From Planctomycetota bacterium (lineage in GTDB: Bacteria > Planctomycetota > GCA-002687715 > DRQF01), in the NCBI GenBank assembly GCA_015485455.1, contig WFTN01000219.1, positions 1 to 22,819 of the forward strand: a stretch of DNA of 22,819 nt, written 5' to 3'. The translations under genes were made by a program, and so were the position numbers. Below the pieces are notes generated by a model that had not been told where the DNA came from, made no database searches, and saw only the letters and a program-made list of their open reading frames with translations. Within the stretch, counting starts at the first letter, position 1. Each line of letters opens with the position of its first letter. Shown here piece after piece: positions 8,401-15,140 of this stretch.

Positions 8401-8521
8401 CTGGCACAGCGTCGATGGGAAGCTCTTGATATGAGCGCACCCCGATCACCGCAAGCAGAAGCCACAAAACAATAACCAAGAAACGGTTATTGATTGAGAA
8501 GTTGATAATACTGTTAATCAT
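5438..8521 (-). CDS. czcA: CzcA-like heavy-metal RND efflux pump, divalent-cation class
   Basis: The 1027 aa are near the usual HME-RND length (about 1040-1060). It has the two-fold RND plan: a first membrane helix (about 13-29), a porter loop, six helices (about 342-495), a second porter loop and a final helix bundle. Helix 4 carries D396-F-G-x3-D402-G-x5-E409-N, the proton-relay signature of CzcA-type pumps for Zn, Co, Cd and Ni, not the Cu/Ag pattern. It takes metal from the periplasm or cytoplasm and exports it through the adaptor and outer-membrane factor encoded immediately upstream. The gap to the adaptor gene is 11 bases, with AAAGG as a possible ribosome site, and a strong terminator follows. 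The exact metal cannot be read from the sequence. Confidence 0.93.
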   Translation of the reverse strand: MINSIINFSINNRFLVIVLWLLLAVIGVRSYQELPIDAVPDVTNVQVQVLTNSPGLAPQEMERFVTFPVETAMSGLPRIEELRSVSKFGLSVVTVVFEEGTDIYWARQLVGERLIEARGAIPEAYGSPEMGPISTGLGEIYSFEVRGEGYTPMQLRQILDWDVNYQLRSVPGVVEVNSFGGELKTYQVTIDPDRLAAYGLSLSEVFTAIETNNQNVGGGYIAHAGEQYLIRGEGLVGSLEDLANVVVGHDDKGTAIYVSNLGKAEFSPMIRQGAVTRDGDREAVIGIVMMLMGANSRTVSIDVHDKIQELQKTLPEGVTIDTFYNRTELVDRTIKTVATNLVEGGVLVIVVLLLLLGSLRGGLLVASAIPFSMLFALICMKLAGISGNLMSLGAVDFGIIVDGAVVIVENIVRYLRKHKDETGVSHLEKVRLACQEVGRPCVFAVGIIMIVYLPILALRGVEGKMFGPMALTVVFAMAGSLLCALTLMPVLATFFLKKPIEKEPVLFRVAKRIYSPMLNGVLRRPKTTALAAFGLFVASLAVTPFLGAEFIPHLDEGAIAMQIWRVPSVSLEKSNEVSLMAEAVVKSFPEVKTVVSRTGRAEIATDPMGVEISDTYVILNHPDTWRFDTKEELIKAIDTKLKDAVPGVMLSYSQPIELRVAELISGVRSDVALKIFASSGSLDDMKKEADKVAAIVRTVPGMEEVKVEQTVGLPTMRIVLDRKAIARLGINVRDVLDVVETVAGRPLGTVIEGQKRFVLQARFDPSVRADLERIGDLKVTASSGGSGIPLAQLAKITLETGPAQISRENINRRITVEANVRGRDLASAVAEAQKRVDAEANLPPGWTMKWGGQFENLEEAAKRLTLLVPLALLLIFVLLYSTFGSLKLGLLIFLNVPLALTGGIAALLIRGYPFSISAGVGFIALFGIAVMNGVVLVSYIVRQREAGKSIVDASREASHTRLRPVLMTALTDIIGFVPMALAVSAGAEVQRPLATVVIGGLISSLVLTLLVLPTVYRWFAEDETEVA

Positions 8522-8532
8522 GATGTGCCTTT

Positions 8533-9954
8533 CTAGTGACTGTGGCCTCCGCCGAGTTCACTTCGGCGGGCCATGGATTTCAGAAAGAATGTTCCCGTAA
8601 CAGCGATTCTGTCGCCGGGATCAACACCACTCAGAATTTCAACCAATCCTCTTGCCCCTTTTTTCAAGACGACTTCTTTTCTTTCGAAGGTATGCTCGTC
8701 TTCTTGCACGAAGATAAAGTTCTCTTCTCCTTCATGCACAACAGCGGCTTCTGGCACGACAACGCGCCCCATCCGCGTATTGGTGACAAGTTCGACGGAC
8801 CCAAACATACCTGGGCGAATCGGAAATTTCTCTGCCCAGCTATCAATGGGTTTGTTTTCAAGCTCGACACGGATGTCCACCGTCCGTGTTTGCTCTGAAA
8901 CTGTGTAACCAACAAGAGTGACCGTACCGGGAAGACCGACATTGGGAATAGCGTCTAAGTTGACGATTGCCTTCTGTCCCGTACGCGCCGCTGTCAGATC
9001 TTTCTCGTAGATCGATGCCAATACCCACAAGCGAGAGAGATCATAAATCTCGAAAAGCACCATGTTGTTGTCGACGTATTCGTCCATGGTGATATCGCGT
9101 TTGACCACGATTCCATCTCGAGGTGCGCGAATAACGAAACGACCGTAATGCTTGTTGGCTCCTGTTGAGAAGTCTTGAATCTCTTCGTCGCTCAGCTCAA
9201 GGACACGCAATCGATCCCGATCAGCGACTTCCTCAATACGAGCTTGGCGCAAAGCAACTTCAAGTTCCAAGATGCGGGTATCACGTTCCGACTTGAAAGC
9301 AGCCAATTGCCGTTCCTTATTCAAACGAGCCATCTGGACAGCCTTCTCCGCATCGAGAAAGGGTCGCAGAGTCGAAATTCGCTTTTCTTGAAGCGCTTTT
9401 TCGCGCTCATAGATCTTCGTGGTAACAGCAATCGCGCCGTTGAGTAGCTTATTGAGAGCTTCGGAACGGTGATCAAACAGCTCTTTCGCTTTCTGAAGGG
9501 TTTCTTCCGCGGCCTTTGTGGTGGCACGGCTTTTTAAGAATTCCCCCACCGTATTGCCGAGGGCAACACTGTCGAGCTCAACCAAGATTTCTCCGGTCTT
9601 GACGTGTTCACCTAGCCCTTTGTGTATCTTGCGAACAATGCCCCCAACCCGAGGATTGACATGAGAGAGGGTGTCTTCGTTGCGAGAAACCCGGGCAACA
9701 AGTCGCAGGACTTCTTCAATTTCACCAGCTTTGGCGATCACTGAAGTCACTTTGGCCGCTTTCAGTTGGTCATCATCTAGAACGATATCTTGGTGTTCAC
9801 CCTCTTCACCATGTTCGTCATGGCCCCCATGACCACCGTGTCCTTCTTCACCGCCTTTTTCTCCCTTGCCAGGGCCGCAAGCTGTCAGCGGGAAAAGCAA
9901 GGCACAAAGAAAGGTGAATAGAAGGGCCATTGAAATATGCTTGTGAATTCTCAT
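8533..9954 (-). CDS. czcB: CzcB-like periplasmic adaptor (membrane fusion lipoprotein)
   Basis: 473 aa with a lipoprotein signal ending LTAC (C26), then a His/Gly/Glu-rich stretch (GHGGHGGHDEHGEEGEH, about 38-54) that could bind metal. The adaptor core follows: lipoyl half 1 (about 100-130), a long alpha-helical hairpin (about 135-260), lipoyl half 2 (about 270-300), a beta-barrel and a membrane-proximal domain. It ends in HSH. It bridges the inner-membrane pump to the outer-membrane factor and may hand metal over. It starts 2 bases after the upstream stop, with a strong AGGAGG lying inside the preceding gene's end, so the genes are co-transcribed. The divalent-cation assignment follows the partner pump. 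Confidence 0.9.
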   Translation of the reverse strand: MRIHKHISMALLFTFLCALLFPLTACGPGKGEKGGEEGHGGHGGHDEHGEEGEHQDIVLDDDQLKAAKVTSVIAKAGEIEEVLRLVARVSRNEDTLSHVNPRVGGIVRKIHKGLGEHVKTGEILVELDSVALGNTVGEFLKSRATTKAAEETLQKAKELFDHRSEALNKLLNGAIAVTTKIYEREKALQEKRISTLRPFLDAEKAVQMARLNKERQLAAFKSERDTRILELEVALRQARIEEVADRDRLRVLELSDEEIQDFSTGANKHYGRFVIRAPRDGIVVKRDITMDEYVDNNMVLFEIYDLSRLWVLASIYEKDLTAARTGQKAIVNLDAIPNVGLPGTVTLVGYTVSEQTRTVDIRVELENKPIDSWAEKFPIRPGMFGSVELVTNTRMGRVVVPEAAVVHEGEENFIFVQEDEHTFERKEVVLKKGARGLVEILSGVDPGDRIAVTGTFFLKSMARRSELGGGHSH

Positions 9955-9956
9955 TG

Positions 9957-11357
9957 CTATTTTTCCTCCTCTTTGGAGCTCGGTTCTTGTTCGACGACGC
10001 TTCCGGCGACGGTCTCAACTAAGAGCTCTGCTTGCGCCATGCGAATTTGTGCGTCTAAGTATTTTCTGCGGGCGTCTAAGACTTGCCGCTGGGATGTCAG
10101 AATCTCAAAGAAGGTGACTTCTCTTTCTCGAAACGCTTCATCGTTGAGCCTGAGGCTCTCAATGAGGCGCGGCATCAATTGCATCTCATAGGAGGTCACG
10201 TTGCGCTTCGCGTTCTCTAAGGTCGTGATCGCCTTATTCACTTCAGCTCGAAGCATATGAACCGCGGCTCTCACGTCTTGAGCAACCCTGGCTCTTTGGG
10301 CCATAGCAGTCTTGATGGCATAGGCATTGAAGTTCGAGAAAATAGGAAGAACAATATCAATAGCCGTTCCAACAGAAACCAGAGGCCATTGCTGAGCAAT
10401 CTCCAAACGCAATGCCTCTTCAGATCTCTGATAGAGGGCCAGAAGCGCCTGAAGATCAGGGCGTTGGGTCATGGCTTTCTCAGTCAGCATCTTTCGGTCG
10501 ATAGCTGGAATGGTTCTCCTCTTGAACGGATCCTTCGTGGTTTTCAAGTTAAGTCCCGCTGTAGGGCGCAACCCAAGAAGTGCGTTGAGGGCTTGCCGCG
10601 CGAGAGCAAGCTCACCAACAAGTTTGATGCGATCCTGCTCGAGAGAGGCCGCATCAATCTGTGCCAAGTTCGCCTGAATCGCTGTGGCGGCCCCATTGTC
10701 TCGAGCTTCCACAATGAATTGTGACGTGCGCTCAACAATATTTCTCAGACTCTTATTCTGCGCAAGACGAGCTTGAGCTCCTAAAACCTCCAAGAATTGT
10801 CTGCGAACAGCCCGAGAAAGCTGCCATTCTCCGGCGAGAATTTTCTGGCGGACTTCTTCGATCCTTGCTTCTGCACCGCCCTCCCGAGCGCTGATCTCCC
10901 CTGGTCTGGGGAGTGTCACGGAGATTCCTGAGCTTGCAATGATGTCCGCCGTCGTCGGAGCTATGCCATCCGCTACCTCGGCGGCCAAATAGTTGGCAAA
11001 ATCGAACCCAAACCCAATGGTCGGGTCTGGAAGAAGCCCTGCCTCAACTAATTGAGCTTCGGCTATCCCAGCTTCAGCGCGAAGGGCCGCAAGAGTCGGG
11101 TTATGAGTGACGGCCCATGCTGCGGCCTCTTCTGCAGTGATGGCAGCATTCTTGGCTATCATGGCTGCCCCGTTTTCGGGCTGCCCTCCAGTTTCTGACC
11201 CTGGGGATGCTGCCGAGTTTAATTCAGCAAGTATGGTCATAGGATCAAGGGGCTGTGCTTCATAGGAAACACAACCGCCCAGTAGTGTGACTCCAATGAG
11301 GAGCCATCTTAGTCGTGGACGCAGGCGCGGTTGGCGCATATCAAAGGACCCAATCAC
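9957..11357 (-). CDS. czcC: CzcC-like outer-membrane factor (TolC superfamily lipoprotein)
   Basis: 466 aa. The GTG start at 11357 is chosen because GGAGG lies 7 bases upstream; an ATG six codons later has no such site. The signal peptide ends LLGGC (C29), marking an outer-membrane lipoprotein as in many CusC/CzcC proteins. The mature part shows the internal two-fold repeat of the OEP family: long amphipathic helices around 85-230 and 290-450, including AAAWAVTHNPTLAALRAEAG and, near the end, LNDEAFREREVTFFEILTSQ. It forms the trimeric outer-membrane exit duct for the adjacent adaptor and pump. It is the first of the three efflux genes and follows a small exported Cys protein by 115 bases. 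Confidence 0.9.
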   Translation of the reverse strand: MIGSFDMRQPRLRPRLRWLLIGVTLLGGCVSYEAQPLDPMTILAELNSAASPGSETGGQPENGAAMIAKNAAITAEEAAAWAVTHNPTLAALRAEAGIAEAQLVEAGLLPDPTIGFGFDFANYLAAEVADGIAPTTADIIASSGISVTLPRPGEISAREGGAEARIEEVRQKILAGEWQLSRAVRRQFLEVLGAQARLAQNKSLRNIVERTSQFIVEARDNGAATAIQANLAQIDAASLEQDRIKLVGELALARQALNALLGLRPTAGLNLKTTKDPFKRRTIPAIDRKMLTEKAMTQRPDLQALLALYQRSEEALRLEIAQQWPLVSVGTAIDIVLPIFSNFNAYAIKTAMAQRARVAQDVRAAVHMLRAEVNKAITTLENAKRNVTSYEMQLMPRLIESLRLNDEAFREREVTFFEILTSQRQVLDARRKYLDAQIRMAQAELLVETVAGSVVEQEPSSKEEEK

Positions 11358-11472
11358 GGGCTATCCTCCTCGTCGTTGAACGTTATGAATATCGGATTAT
11401 GAACCTCTAAGACTGGGAACAGTCTGGTGTTCAGCTTTGCTGTGGGGATTCGCCAGAAACGGCGGACTATGA

Positions 11473-11916
11473 TTAGATCTGAAGCGAAGTGGTGAGGTTC
11501 TTTACCGAGACCGGTGCTGTAAGACTCATGGGCCTGTACGTCGCCCTAAGGACTCGGGGAGCTTCAAATCGCGGGATGCTTAGAAGTGGTTGGGCTGATG
11601 CCACGTTTTGATCGAATTCAAAATTCTTGGCAGTTAAGGCATCCCGGGTCGCTCGCAGTCGGGGACCAGACAGGACCAAGTCGGTGCAGTCACCACAGGA
11701 TTTTGGTTGGCCAAGAATGAAAACTTGGTGAGCCGATGAAACCTGAGCTGCGAGATGAGATTCGGGATTGGAAGAGGCGCAACACGAGCCACGAGCACGC
11801 TCTACAGCGATCGAGCCATCGGCCTTGATGCATAAAACCGAGCCTTTGCTCAGCATCATGACGTTGCTGAGCAGGAGTAATCCAAGGCATAGGAAATGTG
11901 TCATCTTCTTAATCAT
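11473..11916 (-). CDS. Small exported Cys-containing protein heading the czc-like operon
   Basis: 147 aa with a Sec-type signal (about 1-25). The mature part has VLCIKADGSIAVE (28-39), a CC pair (45-46) and SCGDCTD (73-79), with His at 54 and 63. I recognise this as the small-protein type often found just before czcCBA genes (a short signal, C-I-x-x-D-G and C-x-x-C-T-D), but I know of no established function. Paired Cys with His suggest periplasmic metal binding or a redox site; that is inference. The Shine-Dalgarno is poor, so the start is tentative; Met5 is an alternative. The same-strand spacing of 115 bases to the outer-membrane factor fits one transcript. Confidence 0.65.
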   Translation of the reverse strand: MIKKMTHFLCLGLLLLSNVMMLSKGSVLCIKADGSIAVERARGSCCASSNPESHLAAQVSSAHQVFILGQPKSCGDCTDLVLSGPRLRATRDALTAKNFEFDQNVASAQPLLSIPRFEAPRVLRATYRPMSLTAPVSVKNLTTSLQI

Positions 11917-11926
11917 GGTCCGGTGG

Positions 11927-11955
11927 ATAATTACCTATTTTCCCAGGGTTTTCAA
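11927..11955 (-). promoter_or_regulatory. Weak promoter candidate before the czc-like operon
   Basis: On the minus strand TTGAAA (11950-11955) is followed after 17 bases by AATTAT (11927-11932, 4 of 6 matches). The predicted start would leave a leader of only a few bases before Met at 11916, so either the leader is very short, translation begins further in, or this is chance. The rest of the 269-base gap up to 12185 shows no gene and no other clear site. Confidence 0.22.
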
Positions 11956-12185
11956 GCTAACCCTTTTCCCCATCGGCATTTTCCCCAACTCCTCCGCGCC
12001 ATTCTCCTGAGAAATCTGACAGAAGATCAGGGCTTGTTGCATGTGCTTTCTCTATCAACGAGTTAGGAAAAGGAGCACTCCCCAAATACAGAGAATTCGT
12101 GGGAAATCTATGGAAGCGCCAACTCATGACTCCTGCTTTCTGTTGGGATATGTGATGGTGCTTCAAAGTCATGACAAGAAAGGAC

Positions 12186-12944
12186 TCACCTTTCGTCCAT
12201 TTCCAGATGATCCGAGACTTTTCCAGAAGCATGCGCGATGTGCAGCCCAACCAACCGTGCTACCAGAATCGTCAAATAGAGTTGGCCAACAATCGCCTCC
12301 GCACCAACAAGGAGTCTGGCAAACATAGTTGTTGGCACCACATCGCCTAGACCTAAGGTCGTCAAAGTCGCAAAGCTGAAATACAAATACTCAGCAAAAA
12401 TTGGCGCCTCTTGCACTCCAACGCCCTCAGTAAAGACGATAAGTGGGCGGTCAGCCAGAGCGTGAACCGTCATAAAAGCGAAAGCAAAAAGAAGCCCGAT
12501 CAGCACGTAGACACACCCGGCACCAAGAATTCTGTCGACGGTAACATCCCCTCCCTTCATCACATCCAACAAGAGGAGACCCGTGGTGAGTGAAATGACA
12601 CAGAGGTTCAGGAGGCTCATGATCATGTTGATCCAACCGTGACCATGGTCACTTGTTCGAAAACAAATAAGAGCTGTGATACTGGCGACAACAGCCGCAA
12701 TGGCAAGCCCACTCACTACCCGCAAGTAGCGCGGTTGGGCAACGAGAGCCCGGACACCCCCGACAAAGACACCCCAGAACACGAGATTCCAAGCGATGAG
12801 GCCCTGGAGGCCATACCCCAAGATGGGATAGATCAAACCCAGAGCACAGAGGGCCAAGAACAAGACAAGATAATGTCCTCCAACGTGAAGACCGGAGCGG
12901 GACTTGGCGCTGCTACGGACTTTGAATGTTTCGCCAGACTTCAT
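12186..12944 (-). CDS. K+ channel-like membrane protein (two-pore Ion_trans_2 type)
   Basis: The open frame runs up to 13079, but Met12944 is chosen: GGGAGG lies just upstream, and the longer form would read through the terminator hairpin at 13053-13096. The product is 252 aa with several N-terminal membrane helices (about 24-48, 50-66, 76-95, 104-127), then a pore unit: helix about 142-161, pore loop YFSFATLTTLGLGDVVP (188-204) and a last helix (about 209-235). TTLGLGD (195-201) matches the TVGYGD selectivity filter with L-G-L-G for V-G-Y-G, so K+ or another cation may pass. Only one pore loop is seen, so a tetramer is expected. It lies between two metal-efflux blocks, 269 bases before the czc-like head gene, and a link to metal stress is only positional. 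Confidence 0.8.
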   Translation of the reverse strand: MKSGETFKVRSSAKSRSGLHVGGHYLVLFLALCALGLIYPILGYGLQGLIAWNLVFWGVFVGGVRALVAQPRYLRVVSGLAIAAVVASITALICFRTSDHGHGWINMIMSLLNLCVISLTTGLLLLDVMKGGDVTVDRILGAGCVYVLIGLLFAFAFMTVHALADRPLIVFTEGVGVQEAPIFAEYLYFSFATLTTLGLGDVVPTTMFARLLVGAEAIVGQLYLTILVARLVGLHIAHASGKVSDHLEMDER

Positions 12945-13052
12945 GAACCTTACCTCCCAACGACTTCGACAAGCCTCCTCCTGTTCCTCATGACACTGAA
13001 AAAAGGGGCAATCGCTGTTCAAAACTAATACTTCATGGGATATGTAAACAGA

Positions 13053-13096
13053 AAAATCGGCTGGTGAGGTTGCTTTCATCCTCCCCAGCCGATTTT
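13053..13096 (-). terminator. Long hairpin terminator after the YHS genes
   Basis: AAAATCGGCTGG (13053-13064) pairs perfectly with CCAGCCGATTTT (13085-13096). After one mismatch, GAGG (13066-13069) pairs with CCTC (13080-13083), leaving a 10-base loop. A/T tracts at the stem base give a U-run on either strand. It lies past the stop at 13182 and before the channel start at 12944, separating the two minus-strand blocks. Confidence 0.8.
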
Positions 13097-13181
13097 CAAA
13101 TGGAACTCAACATCGGTCATACCCAATGGCGATTGGATTAAAGTTGGGTTCCTTAGCTTTTGTCGATTAAAACGAAGCGAA

Positions 13182-13565
13182 CTACTTCGCCAACTTTTTC
13201 ATCTTGTCGGCGTCACTCAGCGCCTTCCATTTTGGCAAACAATCTTCGCAACAGAAGCCAATCTTCTTGCCCATATGCATTGTTGTATAGGCGGTGCTAA
13301 CAGGATCTCCCATAATGGGGCATTTCGTGTTCACAATGCCAGCCTTGGTAAGAGCGGCAAGATCCGTAGAACCTTTTTCAGCCCCGTGATCATGTGCGTC
13401 ACCATCGGAATGATCGTGACCGTCAGCATGATCATGTCCATCTTCCGCACTGTGAGAATGCCCATCATCATGACCACCTTCATTGTGATCGTCTTTGTCG
13501 CCACAAGAAGCAAGCGCGAATAGAGCAACAAGCAAGACTGCCGTTGTTAAGAAAATTCGATTCAT
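13182..13565 (-). CDS. His-rich lipoprotein with one YHS-like Cys module
   Basis: From Met13565 the product is 127 aa. The signal peptide ends ALASC (lipid Cys 21). An Asp/His-rich linker with repeated HDH/GHDH units spans about 27-60, and a YHS-like module follows: TKCPIMGD (C82), a strand with KKIGF, and CCEDC (105-109). YHS and the related TRASH modules are small Cys metal-binding or sensing folds; periplasmic Cu, Zn or Ni capture is inferred. Met13583, which the upstream stop nearly touches (TGA-A-ATG), is the alternative start; Met13565 has GAGAGAG at good spacing and gives a normal signal length. It is the last gene of block 1, before the long hairpin. Confidence 0.82.
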   Translation of the reverse strand: MNRIFLTTAVLLVALFALASCGDKDDHNEGGHDDGHSHSAEDGHDHADGHDHSDGDAHDHGAEKGSTDLAALTKAGIVNTKCPIMGDPVSTAYTTMHMGKKIGFCCEDCLPKWKALSDADKMKKLAK

Positions 13566-13584
13566 TTCAATCTCTCTCTTCATT

Positions 13585-14352
13585 TCAGGAAAAATAGTTC
13601 AGGCCATAAATGAGGGTTCCACCGAGATGCCCGGTGAGTCCCACTGACAAGGCGCTCAAGAAAAGTGTCGAACGATAAAATCTAACTAAGATCTTGTCGC
13701 CTCCAGAGCGCTGCCATTCAGCGAAGGCCACACTCAACACCCCAAGGACGCTGGTCATAACACCCGCAAAACGATGTCGTTCAAAGACAATCAACAAGTC
13801 GCCACCTTGGTCATTTTGGTAAGCCACCGCAAAGCCCAAGGCCACTGCAATCACACTAGAGATTGCACCAACAATTACAAGTGGGCGAACGGCAACGCCG
13901 TAAGACTCTGTTTTCTTGAAGATTGCCCAAACTTCCAGGAGCGCCGCGAGGATCAAGAAGGCGATAGGAAAATGAATGATCACCGGGTGAAACCGCCCAA
14001 TGGACTTGATAATTCCCTCTGAATCTTTGTGATTCCCATGATCGTGCTCTTCCTTCTCGCCGTCCTCCTGGCCATTGTGGTGCCCAGACTTTTCTGCTTC
14101 AGCTGGAGCAGCCTTTGGTAGGGCAGCTAGGTATTTCTGGGGATTGGCCAAGAACTTCGATTTACATCTCTTGCAGCATACTCCAATGTTACGACCAAGA
14201 TACTCGAAGACGACAGCATCATCCCCCAGCACTTCATCAGGAGTCACAGGGCAATTTTCGTTGATCGGATTTTGGCCGAAAACCGATCCGGACATCAAGA
14301 CAAGTAGGGCCCACAAGGCGAAGCAGCTCACCTTATGTCCCCGACTTGACAT
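13585..14352 (-). CDS. YHS-like / His-rich / DUF2231-like membrane fusion protein
   Basis: The open frame extends to 14520, but that part overlaps the upstream gene in another frame. Met14352 begins a clear signal peptide (ALWALLVLMSGSVFGQ, to about 27) and starts 13 bases after that gene's stop. The 255 aa contain a YHS-like module with C34 (ENCPVTPDE) and CCKRC (59-63), a linker with HH, HDHGNH and many Glu/Lys (about 85-112), and a four-helix membrane part opening with GRFHPVIIHFPIAF (119-132), the hallmark of DUF2231. His122, His127, His193 and His242 lie near the membrane and could bind haem or metal. Its role is unknown; a periplasmic metal capture or redox module tied to a membrane core is a reasonable guess. 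Confidence 0.8.
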   Translation of the reverse strand: MSSRGHKVSCFALWALLVLMSGSVFGQNPINENCPVTPDEVLGDDAVVFEYLGRNIGVCCKRCKSKFLANPQKYLAALPKAAPAEAEKSGHHNGQEDGEKEEHDHGNHKDSEGIIKSIGRFHPVIIHFPIAFLILAALLEVWAIFKKTESYGVAVRPLVIVGAISSVIAVALGFAVAYQNDQGGDLLIVFERHRFAGVMTSVLGVLSVAFAEWQRSGGDKILVRFYRSTLFLSALSVGLTGHLGGTLIYGLNYFS

Positions 14353-14365
14353 GACCTCGAACGGC

Positions 14366-15001
14366 CTAGTGATCATGACCACCATGGTCATGTCCCTTTT
14401 CCTTGCCCTTTTTGGTTTCTTTGGACTTCTTGTAGGCGGCCAGGTATTTCTTTGGGTTCTTGGCGAAATCGCCAGCACATCCATCGCAACAAATATTGAT
14501 AATCTGATTGTTGTAGACAATGAAATTATCTGCTTGGATCTTTTCGTCGGCCATCACGATGCAATGAGTGTTGCCCAGATCAGTCAATTTTTTCTTGGAT
14601 GTCAGACGAGCCAGGTGTTTATTTGGCTCCTTACGGAACTTCTTGTCGCATCCACCACAACAGAAATGAACAACGTGTCCCTGGAAGGTCGTCGTGACGT
14701 TCTTCTTTGACTTCCCTTTCATGATTGGACACTTGGGGTTCTTAATGTCGATATTCTTTGATGCGGGATACGCCTTGGCGTAGAAATCCTTGGGAGCGGC
14801 CTTCACCTTCTTCACGCAAGCCTTGCAGCAAACGAAAATCTTTTCGCCGTTGTATTTGACGGCCAAGTTTTTCTTAACTGGTTTACCGCTAATGGGACAC
14901 TTCTTGTTGCCAAAGAAAGGTGTTTCAACCTTCTGAGCCATACCACTCGAGCAAAAAAGAATGGCTGCACTTGCGACCAAAATCATGTTCAACATTTTCA
15001 T
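14366..15001 (-). CDS. Exported protein with three tandem YHS-like Cys modules and a His tail
   Basis: Met15001 is chosen (GGAAAGGA upstream, signal peptide to about residue 23); the frame is open to 15127 without a better start. The 211 aa hold three tandem modules of the pattern C-P-I or C-I-V, about 20 residues, then CCxxC. Module 1 has KKCPISGKPV (C35) and CCKAC (58-62); module 2 PKCPIMKGK (C91) and CCGGC (114-118); module 3 THCIVMADE (C147) and CCDGC (171-175). The Lys-rich end closes with GHDHGGHDH. Each module resembles the YHS/TRASH-like fold. The first gene after cusA (139-base gap), it is probably a secreted multi-site metal binder; no enzyme motif is seen. Confidence 0.83.
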   Translation of the reverse strand: MKMLNMILVASAAILFCSSGMAQKVETPFFGNKKCPISGKPVKKNLAVKYNGEKIFVCCKACVKKVKAAPKDFYAKAYPASKNIDIKNPKCPIMKGKSKKNVTTTFQGHVVHFCCGGCDKKFRKEPNKHLARLTSKKKLTDLGNTHCIVMADEKIQADNFIVYNNQIINICCDGCAGDFAKNPKKYLAAYKKSKETKKGKEKGHDHGGHDH

Positions 15002-15140
15002 AATAGATCCTTTCCAAACAATTGATCTCACGACTTCTTGAAGTGAGACTTCGTCGACATTCCGCCGACACAAGATCCACGCTGCCCACATGACAGCGTA
15101 GCATTCTTCAAACAGGACGAGCTTCAAAGAAGCAACATCG

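Noticed and set aside
12186..13079. Longer N-terminal form of the channel protein
   Set aside because: It would read through the 13053-13096 hairpin; a strong GGGAGG site and membrane-protein start favour 12944.
13585..14520. Longer N-terminal form of the YHS-DUF2231 protein
   Set aside because: The first 56 residues overlap the upstream gene in another frame, look like shadow translation, and would bury the signal peptide that begins at 14352.
14366..15127. Longer form of the triple-YHS protein
   Set aside because: The extra 42 residues precede a normal signal peptide and lack a ribosome site; 15001 has GGAAAGGA.
15002..15140. Promoter and terminator between cusA and the triple-YHS gene
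   Set aside because: Only short inverted repeats and poor -35/-10 matches are seen; read-through from cusA is as likely.
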